Part shown: positions 8,115 to 16,080 of the stretch, in pieces | Position numbering within the stretch: the first letter of the stretch is position 1 | Layout of the letters: every line of letters starts with the position of its first letter | NCBI RefSeq assembly: GCF_024500045.1 | Contig: NZ_JTEO01000006.1 | Coordinates: forward strand, 288,336-352,335 | Source of the DNA: Methanolobus chelungpuianus | Lineage (GTDB): Archaea > Halobacteriota > Methanosarcinia > Methanosarcinales > Methanosarcinaceae | DNA: 64,000 nt | Direction: 5' to 3' | The notes under the pieces: generated by a model | What the model was told of the DNA's origin: nothing | Database searches by the model: none | What the model saw: the letters and a program-made list of their open reading frames with translations, nothing else | Program-made: the position numbers and the translations under genes

Positions 8115-8377
8115 GACTGTCTCTAGTTATTCGTGACAAGCTTCCGGATTGAAGTTCAAATCTCCAAACGTGGTTTAAGCTATTTACGTAAATGTTTTGT
8201 TTTTATAGATCTTGTAAAGAGCTAGAATGCTGATTATTGTTCATATAAGGATCCCACACAGATTGTTAATCTATATTGCATTCCAAAAAAAGAAGAAATT
8301 AACTCCTTTACAAAGAGGAGTTAGTCACCAATGAATACACTGAAGTTTCATCCTTTTTTCAATGAGGGGTCTACACT

Positions 8378-8663
8378 TTATACTGCAGGAACCTCGCTTG
8401 AATAATTATTGATTTCATAAAAACTCTGTCTGGAGTCTATGAAATTGAATCTTTCCATTAATATCTGCTCATCCTTGAGCCGGCTTATCGCATATCGGAC
8501 AGTTCGTGAAGGAAGTACTGTTTCACGGATTATGTCTTTCTGCGTCATCTGTCCGTTTGCTTTCAGGACATTAAAAACCAGTTTAGCCGACGGTGGCAGC
8601 TTTTCAAGCTTAATGTGTTTTATCTCAATTCCATGTGTACTATCAACAAAAACGATTCCTCAT
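8378..8663 (-). pseudogene. small winged-helix regulator with an apparent frameshift
   Basis: After an excellent start (AAGGAGATACAAA-ATG at 8663) the frame stops at codon 7. Removing one base from the five-T run (plus-strand A's at 8648-8652) restores a 94-residue protein. Visible stretches are EIKHIKLEKLPPSAKLVF, LPSRTVRYAISRLKDEQ and the C-terminal FIDSRQSFYEI. This is the pattern of the small winged-helix DNA-binding proteins abundant in Methanosarcina. The rest of the frame is undamaged, so the shift is recent, a sequencing error, or a programmed slip. The gene is convergent with moaE, and its promoter carries the same palindrome as the larE/desulfurase promoter, which makes it the likely regulator of that cluster. 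Confidence 0.75.
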
Positions 8664-8723
8664 TTTGTATCTCCTTGTGTATATAATGTTCTTATTGAAC
8701 TTAGTCCGCATTAAAACGGACAG

Positions 8724-8737
8724 TTCACGATTGTGAA
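8724..8737. promoter_or_regulatory. second copy of the TTCACxATTGTGAA operator
   Basis: TTCACGATTGTGAA lies about 60 bp upstream of the winged-helix start. It differs at one base from the palindrome at 5314-5327. A TATATACAC box (minus strand) sits between it and the ribosome site, and a short GTCCG/CGGAC inverted repeat is adjacent at 8704-8721. Confidence 0.55.
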
Positions 8738-9549
8738 CTATGAGCATAAAGGAGTATAAGCAATTAAGTCTTTTGGTATTTGATTTACACATTATTTTCC
8801 GTTTAAAGTTTCGATTTTCCCGTTTCTGTAGAAAACCTGTTTCGCTCAAAAGAGGACTCTGATAACAGGGTATGGTAACTCAATCCATGCAGTTACCTGC
8901 TATTTAATTCCTTCAAAAGTTGAAAAATTGTTCATGCAGACTATTTTTAGAAACAAGGTCAGTTTGAATATGCATATTGAAGTTTTCAAATTTGGAAAAA
9001 TAAGTTTAACCATAATGGGAATGAATAAATTTATGAGTAAACAATATATGGAAGCATGAGGTGAAGTTGGTGAAAAATATTACATAATGGAATCTCTCGG
9101 CAAATTAATTTACAATCAATCTTTATCATGTAACTGCTTTACGGTCAGAAAATATCTAATCTACGATTCTCATCTGCTTTCATATAGTGTTTCCCTACAT
9201 TGCGTGACATTCGGGTAGAATAAGAAACCTACGATGTAAGTATCAACCTAGCTCTGCTCCAAAAATTGATTTCCTCCTCAAGAGCCCCTTTTATAATATA
9301 GGGGAAATGAAATCCGATTAAATAATGCATCAAAAGCAAATAGAGAATTCTGCAAACAGTAGATAACTATCCTTTATGCGGCAGAAATCTCTAGCATCTG
9401 CTCACTACGGAAATACTTGGGGTAGTATGATGAACTTCTGTCATTAAGATATCTCTTTCAAACAGGTGTGCCTTAAATATGAGTGCTGGCATGCAGATTT
9501 ATCATATGATTTGCAAAAATCATGTGTTTCAACATCTCTATAGTCTGTT

Positions 9550-9735
9550 GGAATGCCCATAACTCCAGTGTTTCTGATCATCTTTTTTCATGTCCTTTCT
9601 TAAACAGTTAATGAGCCAACATCAATTACTACATCAATGCACCATCACCTCCATTCTTTATGTTCATTCGTCACCGTGACCGTGCCGAAGGCACAAACGC
9701 CTGACAATAAGCAATAGGAAAAACCGGCTTTGGAT
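9550..9735. repeat. dispersed repeat, copy A
   Basis: About 185 bp that match 63584-63770 in the same orientation. The core, running from the CTTTATGTTCATTCGTCACC segment to the ACGCCTGACAATAAGCAA segment (about 9655-9714), has only two differences from the other copy. The core contains the short hairpin GTGCC-GAA-GGCAC. The pair flanks roughly 54 kb of accessory genes. Its nature (IS end, MITE or RNA) is unknown. Confidence 0.7.
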
Positions 9736-9782
9736 CAGAGCCAATTTAATAAAAAAGTAGTGTAATTGGGCTGTATTGACAA

Positions 9783-9826
9783 GAAGGAGTTAATAAGGAG
9801 TTTCCTAACTCTTTTATTATCTCCTT
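9783..9826. repeat. imperfect inverted repeat (hairpin)
   Basis: The arms AAGGAGTTAATAAGGAGTT and AACTCTTTTATTATCTCCTT pair over about 19 positions with one bulge and a few mismatches around a 5-nt loop. It could be a terminator or a mobile-element end; no gene adjoins it. Confidence 0.45.
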
Positions 9827-10108
9827 AATGGTGTCCAGCATTTCTTCCTTCAATAACAAACATCCATTCTTTTTGTTCTCTTCCTCACTAGGTGCCGAAG
9901 ACACACATCTGCTGGCAGTAAGAATCAGGAAATTTTATTTTTATGGTTAGAGTGGCTCTATAGGAAATCTAATTTGAATAACTAATTCCTTTTTGAGAAT
10001 TTGTGGTTGGTTAACATAGAACTAACCATAGCAAATTCTACAAAACTATCATTGAACCCATATCAAAATTATAAATACTATTTCTTCTAACGGTCTTATG
10101 GGGAGTTG

Positions 10109-10740
10109 ATGGAATTCGGAGAACTCTCTGATGAACAATGGAAGTTTATAAAGCACACTTACCGCCACAACCTATTTCGGTAGAAGGAGAGTTGATGACC
10201 TTAAGGTCGCCAACGACATTCTCTTTGTCCTGATAACTGGTCGCAGGTGAGGAGATATGCCTGGTTGTTACGGTTCTCACTCAATTGCATGGGGAAGTTA
10301 AAAAGTGGTCAGAAGATGCAATCTGATATAGAATCGTGAAATCCCTTCGGGATTCCGCTTACAATGAGGGTAAGTTCTCTATGGACATTGTATGTGTTGA
10401 TAGTACTTTCGTCGAAACAAAAAAGGGAGAAGATTCTGCATACAGCGGCCATAGAATAGGAAAGGTTTAAAGATCCATGCTTGTGCACGCTGTGAAGGAT
10501 TTCCTTTGACCATTCGTGATTAGAAGCAACATTCCAACCAATATTAGCAATAAGAGAAAAAGGAAAAGAAGCAAATATGCAAGGTTTAACCATGAAACTT
10601 ATGTTAAAAGATGAGCAATAGAAAGGTTCTTTGCATGGTTAAAGATAGGGTTTAGAAAGTTGGTAAGTAGATATGAAAGATTTGGTGTAGTGTTTAAAGG
10701 CCTATTAGATATTGCATGTTTCATGATGTTCTGGAAATAG
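10109..10740 (+). pseudogene. decayed IS5-type transposase
   Basis: Read across frames, the N-terminus is the typical ELSDEQWKFIK opening. It is followed by DDLKVANDILFVLITG, then MDIVCVDSTFVETKKGE with the first catalytic Asp, and HRIGK-LKIHACA. The C-terminus gives WAIERFFAWLKIGFRKL, with the catalytic Glu, and ends CFMMFWK before a stop. Several frameshifts, in-frame stops and an internal deletion (second Asp region missing) show it is dead. A TATA-like AAATTATAAATA lies upstream. Terminal inverted repeats could not be delimited. Confidence 0.82.
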
Positions 10741-10937
10741 TTCAAGCAGAATGTTGACACAGACTCTAATACACACATGTCTAAATCAATTTGTAGGTAC
10801 GTGTTATTGTATGTACATTCCGTTAATAATCAGCATTTCTTTTTATAACTTATAAGAACATTCTGGATTTCTGATTGGTACGAGTCAACGATTGATACTG
10901 TAACAAGTTTTATATCTGATAAATACGTTTACCCTTT

Positions 10938-10992
10938 TGCATGCATATGCATGCATATGATAATACATGCGCATGCGTGAACATATAAATAG
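10938..10992 (+). promoter_or_regulatory. promoter with palindromic operators, 11-kb operon
   Basis: TGCATGCATATGCATGCA (10938-10955) is a perfect 18-bp palindrome, and CATGCGCATG (10966-10975) is a second one. Both lie just upstream of the TATA-like ACATATAAATA (10981-10991). The ATG at 11004 follows with a short leader containing GGGG. Such placement fits a dimeric regulator controlling the operon. Confidence 0.55.
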
Positions 10993-11003
10993 GGGTGTAG
11001 AAT

Positions 11004-11129
11004 ATGTCTAAGAAATCTCAAATGACTTCGAAGGATGCTGCAAGGATACAATCTCATGCAGATAGTACTGGAAAAAATCAAGGCTTCAAAGCAAGAGCAC
11101 AATCTGCAGCATCTAAACAAAATAAATGA
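11004..11129 (+). CDS. 41-residue basic protein, SMP-like family
   Basis: A short frame directly behind the promoter encodes a 41-residue lysine, alanine and glutamine-rich protein. It opens MSKKSQMTSKDAARIQSHAD and ends FKARAQSAASKQNK. The M-T-x-x-x-A-x-R-I-Q-S start and the F-x-A-R-A-Q-S-A-A end are those of a widespread family of tiny proteins seen on plasmids and in many archaea, related to seed-maturation-like repeats. Their function is unknown. It ends 43 bp before the next start, so it is probably the first gene of the operon. Confidence 0.7.
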   Translation: MSKKSQMTSKDAARIQSHADSTGKNQGFKARAQSAASKQNK

Positions 11130-11172
11130 AGGCGGGTTTAAGAACCCACTTTCATCTTTAGAAGGGGACATT

Positions 11173-11973
11173 ATGGACAGTAAGAAAAGAAGCTCGATTG
11201 CTATTGAAAGTGATGTTAAGGTAGTATTTGATTGGTCTATGGAAAAATTTGATTCAAAGACAACATCTAAGCATGTACAAAAACTATTGGAAATGGCTCA
11301 CGATGATAGCTGGTCAAAGCTTATTGAGAAAGCGCAAAAGGCAAAACTGGTCTGCGAAAAGCACAATCTGCCATATGTGACAATATGTGTGGACTGTGAC
11401 AAGCCTATGTGTCCTAAATGTGATGTAACAGCTCATATTGAGATGGGACATCGTGTCAATAGATTTTGCCGAAAACACGAAGTTGGTTATCACACAGTTT
11501 GTTTATTGTGTGAATCAGAAAAATGGACTGATGTCATCAATGTTCCTTTCATAAAACCCGTGGGCTTGAAAGAAAAATTAGAAATTGATGCTGAAAAACT
11601 TGTATTAATTGATACAAGAGGAGATTCTGAGTGGTATGAGGGTTATCTTCCAGGTTCAAAACATATCAAATGGTCGGATTTTAGAGACGAAAAGTCTGAA
11701 GGATATAATGAATTAAAGGAAATTGTAAAACAAAATCGTGACAAGCAGTTCGTTCTTATAAGCCAGGGCTACCCCAAAAAGAAAAAAGATGAAGTGAAAG
11801 GTTCTGCACGGGGATTTCTGGCAGCTGTTGAGCTGAAGACTTTCCATGGAGTTGAAGATGTTGTTGTCCTTGACGGCGGATGGACAGCATTCCATGCCTT
11901 ATATCCCGAAATTGTTGAAGGGCATAAACAAAATGGAAAGTGTGGAATATGTGCTTATTATAAAAGAAGTTGA
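11173..11973 (+). CDS. B-box zinc finger fused to a cysteine-less rhodanese domain
   Basis: A 266-residue protein whose ATG at 11173 follows GAAGGGG; a longer in-frame start (11035) would overlap the 41-aa gene. Residues about 55-125 carry two zinc-binding clusters of B-box style: C-x2-H, C-x2-C-x4-C-x2-C, then H..H, followed by C-x2-H and C-x2-C. The second half is a rhodanese fold (VLIDTRGDSEWYEGYLPGSKHI; VVVLDGGWTAFHAL). The active-site cysteine loop reads LISQGYP, with Ser where Cys is expected, so sulfur transfer is unlikely and a binding role more plausible. The tail has another CGIC pair. It lies 9 bp ahead of the NYN nuclease gene. Confidence 0.75.
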   Translation: MDSKKRSSIAIESDVKVVFDWSMEKFDSKTTSKHVQKLLEMAHDDSWSKLIEKAQKAKLVCEKHNLPYVTICVDCDKPMCPKCDVTAHIEMGHRVNRFCRKHEVGYHTVCLLCESEKWTDVINVPFIKPVGLKEKLEIDAEKLVLIDTRGDSEWYEGYLPGSKHIKWSDFRDEKSEGYNELKEIVKQNRDKQFVLISQGYPKKKKDEVKGSARGFLAAVELKTFHGVEDVVVLDGGWTAFHALYPEIVEGHKQNGKCGICAYYKRS

Positions 11974-11982
11974 GGGTGAACA

Positions 11983-12750
11983 ATGAGTTTTGATGTTATT
12001 ATTGATGGTGCTAATATTTCCCACGTTACTTCCACAAAGATTGTGGCTGCACGTATAGAACATGCAATCGATGGACTTTCAACATTTGGGCTTGAAGCAC
12101 ATGCAATTCTTCCTCAGTATATGTATAATGGAAAGAACAAAAACAAAAATGTAACAGATGTTTCAGTAATCGATAGACTTCTTTCTGCAAAAAAAATAAG
12201 TTTAGTAAACGTAGATGACGATAATATTCTTATATCTGCGGCATTTGATGCAGATTCATTGATTCTTAGTAACGATTCTTTTAGTGACCACATCTCTAAG
12301 AGCTGGTGTACTCTTGAATTACGTGATTTTATTAAAGACAGAAGATTATCTTTTTGTTTTGTTGAAGACCGTTTCATCATTCCCCTTTCTGACAGGTGTA
12401 AGATAAACAAATATCATATTGAGAAGAAAGGGCATATTCTTGAACAAAATACTGAAACAAAAGTCGTGGATATACCTAACTTCAAAGAGCTTGTCGTAAA
12501 AAACCCTACTTGTTCAAGTATTCCTACAGAAAAACTTCCTGAGCCAGTCACTAAGCTACTAGGAATAGTTTCGGATAGCAAAAAGCACAGATTATCGGAT
12601 GTATCTTCAAAGCTAAAGAAAGAAGCAGGTTTCTCAATAAATGATATTTTTGGCAACACAAAGCGTGCCTCCCTGTTTTTAGAAATACGTGGATTTGAGA
12701 TAACAGTGAAGAACGATCAATGTTACGTAACCAGGAGTGCAACAGCATGA
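11983..12750 (+). CDS. NYN (Zc3h12a/Regnase-type) ribonuclease with LOTUS-like tail
   Basis: A 255-residue protein. The N-terminal 140 residues show the PIN-like NYN fold: VIIDGANISH with the first acidic residue, DADSLILSNDSFSDH with further acidic ligands, and the closing RDFIKDRRLSFCFVEDRFIIP, as in Zc3h12a/Regnase endoribonucleases. After a linker, residues about 190-250 (KKHRLSDVSSKLKKEAGF ... ASLFLEIRGFEI) resemble the OST-HTH/LOTUS RNA-binding domain. A metal-dependent cut of single-stranded or hairpin RNA is the family activity; its target here is unknown. Its stop overlaps the next ATG (ATGA). Confidence 0.75.
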   Translation: MSFDVIIDGANISHVTSTKIVAARIEHAIDGLSTFGLEAHAILPQYMYNGKNKNKNVTDVSVIDRLLSAKKISLVNVDDDNILISAAFDADSLILSNDSFSDHISKSWCTLELRDFIKDRRLSFCFVEDRFIIPLSDRCKINKYHIEKKGHILEQNTETKVVDIPNFKELVVKNPTCSSIPTEKLPEPVTKLLGIVSDSKKHRLSDVSSKLKKEAGFSINDIFGNTKRASLFLEIRGFEITVKNDQCYVTRSATA

Positions 12751-13733
12751 GAATACTTGTAACTGGCAGCAGTGGTCTGATTGGCACGAAACTTTGCGAA
12801 CAACTTGAAAGATTAGGCCACTTGGTAAGGAGGTTTGACATCAATCCTTCTTTGTCTACATATTCTGCTCCTGAGGATATCCTTGATGCAGCAGCAAGAA
12901 AAGAAGCAATCAATAACATTGATGGTGTAATACATCTTGCAGCAGTGTCCAGAGTAATTGACGCAGAACTTGATTCGGAGAGATGTATCAAGGTAAATGT
13001 CAATGGAACTCAAGCACTCATAAGTGATCTGGTCAAGTCTGGTGAATATCCATGGCTCATATATGGGAGTAGCCGAGAAGTTTATGGCATTCCTGAAAAG
13101 ATACCTGCAGATGAGAATTTGGAGCCCAAACCTGTTAATGTGTATGGTGAATCAAAAGTTGCTGCTGAAAGCTCTGTCAGAGAGTACAACGAGTCTACAG
13201 GAGCAACTTCTATTATTTTCCGTTTTTCAAACGTATATGGATCGGTAAACGATCATGCTACAAGAGTCATCCCAGCTTTCATTCGTTCTGCTTTGATTGA
13301 AGAGAATATACGCATAGATGGGAATGACCATGTTTTTGACTTTACCCATGTCGATGATACTGTCAACGCAATTATCAAAGCTGTTAGTATGATCGAAATG
13401 GGAGTACTCTTAGGATGTCATACACTAAATGTTTGCACAGAAAGAGGTACAAATCTGGGTGAACTTGTGAACATCATTGTTTCAATAACGCATACAAAGC
13501 CATCTATTATCCAAGGAGAGCCTCGAAAGTACGATGTCCCATATTTTATTGGCAGTTCCACAAAGTTGTCTCATGTCCTTGGAGTTAATTGCAAGATTGC
13601 ACTTGAAGATGGTATTACTTTGCTTGTAGAGGATTTCAAGCAGCATTTAGAATCCAGTTCTGCAAAAGGTGTCTCTTCCAGTTCGAGTAGTGAATTGTCA
13701 ACCAATTGTCCAGCTGAGGAGGGAGTGAATTGA
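12747..13733 (+). CDS. NAD-dependent epimerase/dehydratase (SDR)
   Basis: A 328-residue extended short-chain dehydrogenase of the sugar-nucleotide type. The Rossmann motif is VTGSSGLIG at the N-terminus, with acidic FDINPS closing the NAD site. The catalytic YGESK sits in VNVYGESKVAAE, preceded by the YGSSREVYG serine segment. Such enzymes epimerise or dehydrate NDP-sugars. I start it at 12747, overlapping the nuclease stop, because MRILVTGS is the canonical opening; 12720 would add nine unsupported residues. The last 30 residues are Ser-rich. Confidence 0.9.
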   Translation: MRILVTGSSGLIGTKLCEQLERLGHLVRRFDINPSLSTYSAPEDILDAAARKEAINNIDGVIHLAAVSRVIDAELDSERCIKVNVNGTQALISDLVKSGEYPWLIYGSSREVYGIPEKIPADENLEPKPVNVYGESKVAAESSVREYNESTGATSIIFRFSNVYGSVNDHATRVIPAFIRSALIEENIRIDGNDHVFDFTHVDDTVNAIIKAVSMIEMGVLLGCHTLNVCTERGTNLGELVNIIVSITHTKPSIIQGEPRKYDVPYFIGSSTKLSHVLGVNCKIALEDGITLLVEDFKQHLESSSAKGVSSSSSSELSTNCPAEEGVN

Positions 13734-15052
13734 AAATACTTGAGGTGATACATGGATATCCTCCACTTTACAATGCAGGATCTGAGATATATACTCAGAC
13801 AATTTCGAGAGGGTTTATAGAAAAAGGGCATGATGTTGCGGTATTCACAAGAGAAGAAAACCCTTACAAAAAGGATTTTGACATCAGAGTCGGACATGAC
13901 CAAGTTGAACCCCTTATTCGACTTTATTTTGTAAACCATGCACGTTCACGAGACAGGTATAGAAATGAAAAGATGGATGCTGCTTTTGCACAGGTGGTGG
14001 ATATAGAGAAACCCGATATTGTTCACATCGGCCATCTAAATCACCTCTCTACAGGAATACCTGAGATTGCAGGTAAGCGGAGTATACCTGTTGTATTTAC
14101 ACTCCATGATTTTTGGCTTGCCTGTCCCAGAGGACAATTCCTCCAAATGTGTCTCGGTGAAGAGGAAACATGGAGGTTGTGTCCGGGTCAAGATAACAAA
14201 AGGTGTGCTGTTCATTGCATGTCTCGGATATGGGGTGGAGTTCCTGCCAATGAAGACGAGGACATTAAGCAGTGGACACGATGGATCGAACAAAGGATGG
14301 AACAGATACAAAGGCAGATTAATTTCATTGATCTTTTCATAGCTCCTTCCCAGCATATTATGCAGAGAATGATAGATGAGCTAAATATAGACAAAAAAAA
14401 GATTATTTTTGAACCATATGGTTTTGACCTTGGAAGACTTGAAAATAGAGTAAGGACCAAAGAGACAGATTTCTGTTTTGGATACATTGGAAGGATTGCA
14501 CCTGCTAAAGGAGTAGACCTTTTGATTAAAGCCTTTGGAAAGACAAAGGGAAATGCTCAGCTTAGAATATGGGGTAGAGAGACTGCAGATGTGAAGTATC
14601 TTAAAATGATGGTAGAAGACCTGCCAGATAATAGGAAAGAGAAAGTTCAATGGATGCCTGAATACAGAAATGAAGAAATTGTAATCTCTGTATTCAATAA
14701 TGTTGATGCAATCGTTGTTCCTTCCATATGGGATGAGAATTCACCTCTTGTGATTCAAGAAGCACAGCAAGCGAAAGTTCCGGTGATAACTGCTAACCAT
14801 GCTGGGATGAGTGAACTTGTAAAACATGAGATAAACGGCCTTCTTTTCAAACATCGGGATGTGGAGGACCTTGCATTAAAGCTCCAATCTGCCATAGACA
14901 AATCAGAAGAATTAGTCGAAATGGGCAATTCAGGATATATCAATTCTCAGGACGGAACTATCCATTCAATTGAAAAACATATCAACATATTGAACGACCT
15001 GTTTGCCAATCTGGTAAAGACAAGATCAGAGGTGTGTTCGCATGGAGAATGA
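13730..15052 (+). CDS. GT4-family glycosyltransferase
   Basis: A 440-residue GT-B enzyme with the classic two halves. The N-terminal LEVIHGYPPLYNAGSEIYT forms the acceptor side. The C-terminal donor domain has FGYIGRIAPAKGVDLLIKAF and the E-x7-E segment in DENSPLVIQEAQQAKVPVI. No membrane segment is seen, so it works on a soluble or peripheral acceptor. It starts at a TTG that overlaps the epimerase stop (TTGA), with GAGGAGGGAG upstream. It likely transfers a sugar made with the help of the SDR partner. Confidence 0.92.
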   Translation: MKILEVIHGYPPLYNAGSEIYTQTISRGFIEKGHDVAVFTREENPYKKDFDIRVGHDQVEPLIRLYFVNHARSRDRYRNEKMDAAFAQVVDIEKPDIVHIGHLNHLSTGIPEIAGKRSIPVVFTLHDFWLACPRGQFLQMCLGEEETWRLCPGQDNKRCAVHCMSRIWGGVPANEDEDIKQWTRWIEQRMEQIQRQINFIDLFIAPSQHIMQRMIDELNIDKKKIIFEPYGFDLGRLENRVRTKETDFCFGYIGRIAPAKGVDLLIKAFGKTKGNAQLRIWGRETADVKYLKMMVEDLPDNRKEKVQWMPEYRNEEIVISVFNNVDAIVVPSIWDENSPLVIQEAQQAKVPVITANHAGMSELVKHEINGLLFKHRDVEDLALKLQSAIDKSEELVEMGNSGYINSQDGTIHSIEKHINILNDLFANLVKTRSEVCSHGE

Positions 15053-16067
15053 TAATTCAGGTCCATGGCGAATCACTTTTGATATGAATCCTGATGATTG
15101 CAATCTCAACTGCATAATGTGTGAGGAACATAGTTCCTTCAACAAGGCTAAGAACAGTTCTATGAAAAGAAGGATGGATATTGATGTTATTCGAAAGACG
15201 GTTGTACAGTTATCAAAAAGAGGCTTGATCGAAATAATCCCCTCAACAATGGGAGAGCCATTACTTTATCGACATTTTGATGAGATAATCAAAATTGCCC
15301 GTGAGAATGAAGTTATGATCAATCTCACAACAAATGGTACATGGCCAGGAAAAGGAGCCGAAATATGGGCCAGAGAATTGTGTCCAGTATGTAGTGACAT
15401 TAAGGTTTCATGGAATGGAGCTACTCGGGAAACCCAGGAGTCAATTATGAAGGGATCAAACTTTTATAAAGGACTCGAAGAACTTAGATCTTTCATAAAA
15501 ATAAGGGATGATATCGCGGAATCAGGGGATAATAGATGTCGATTAACACTACAATGCACATTTATGGAAGCAAATCTGATTGAACTCCCGGCACTTGTTA
15601 AGATGGCTGCAGAACTTGGAATAGATAGGGTAAAAGGTCACCATATATGGGTGCATTATCCAGAGACAAGTAAATTGGATTTGCGTAGATCAAAAGAATC
15701 TCGCCTGCGATGGAATAAAATTGTAGACAAATGTGTGGAGGTATCTGAAAGATACAATCTTCCAAGTGGGAAACATGTAATTCTTGAGAACTTTGTACAT
15801 TTGCCTGAAGCCGAAGATTCAACCTTGCCAACTGAATGGAATTGCCCATTTTTAGGGAAAGAAGCTTGGGTTAATCATGAAGGAAGATTTGACCCATGCT
15901 GTGCCCCAGACCCAGAAAGGAAGAAACTTGGTGAATTCGGTTTTGTAACCCAGAAAGGTGGTTTGGAATATATTTGGCATGGTCCAAAATATACCGAATT
16001 GGTAACGGGATACAAAACTTATCCTGTATGTGAGATATGCAACATGCGAAGACCTGCAACAATATGA
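15042..16067 (+). CDS. radical SAM enzyme with SPASM-type tail
   Basis: A 341-residue protein. Cys20, Cys24 and Cys27 form the C-x3-C-x2-C cluster motif of radical SAM enzymes (DCNLNCIMCEE). The C-terminal quarter has the SPASM-like cysteines: WNCPF, then GRFDPCCAPD and VCEICNMR, likely ligating one or two auxiliary clusters. SPASM enzymes oxidise peptides, sugars or aminocyclitols. No peptide precursor gene is recognisable nearby, so a sugar or cyclitol substrate fits better with the flanking glycosyltransferase. It overlaps the glycosyltransferase gene by 11 bp. Confidence 0.9.
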   Translation: MENDNSGPWRITFDMNPDDCNLNCIMCEEHSSFNKAKNSSMKRRMDIDVIRKTVVQLSKRGLIEIIPSTMGEPLLYRHFDEIIKIARENEVMINLTTNGTWPGKGAEIWARELCPVCSDIKVSWNGATRETQESIMKGSNFYKGLEELRSFIKIRDDIAESGDNRCRLTLQCTFMEANLIELPALVKMAAELGIDRVKGHHIWVHYPETSKLDLRRSKESRLRWNKIVDKCVEVSERYNLPSGKHVILENFVHLPEAEDSTLPTEWNCPFLGKEAWVNHEGRFDPCCAPDPERKKLGEFGFVTQKGGLEYIWHGPKYTELVTGYKTYPVCEICNMRRPATI

Positions 16068-16080
16068 AGGAGGAGTAATT

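Larger units (their letters stand above)
8740..10108. other. 1.4-kb gene-free scar region
   Basis: No reading frame with coding character is seen on either strand. The stretch holds a repeat copy (9550-9735), an imperfect 19-20 nt hairpin (9783-9826) and a weaker repeat-like segment (about 9840-9935). It ends at a dead transposase. It looks like decayed mobile DNA marking the edge of the accessory region. Confidence 0.55.

Noticed and set aside
8439..8714. Plus-strand frame of 91 codons
   Set aside because: It is antisense to the winged-helix gene (8378-8663), whose protein sequence is clearly coding.
9550..9935. CRISPR-like repeats in the gene-free region
   Set aside because: Only one good copy and one weak partial copy occur here, with no regular spacing and no Cas genes in the window.
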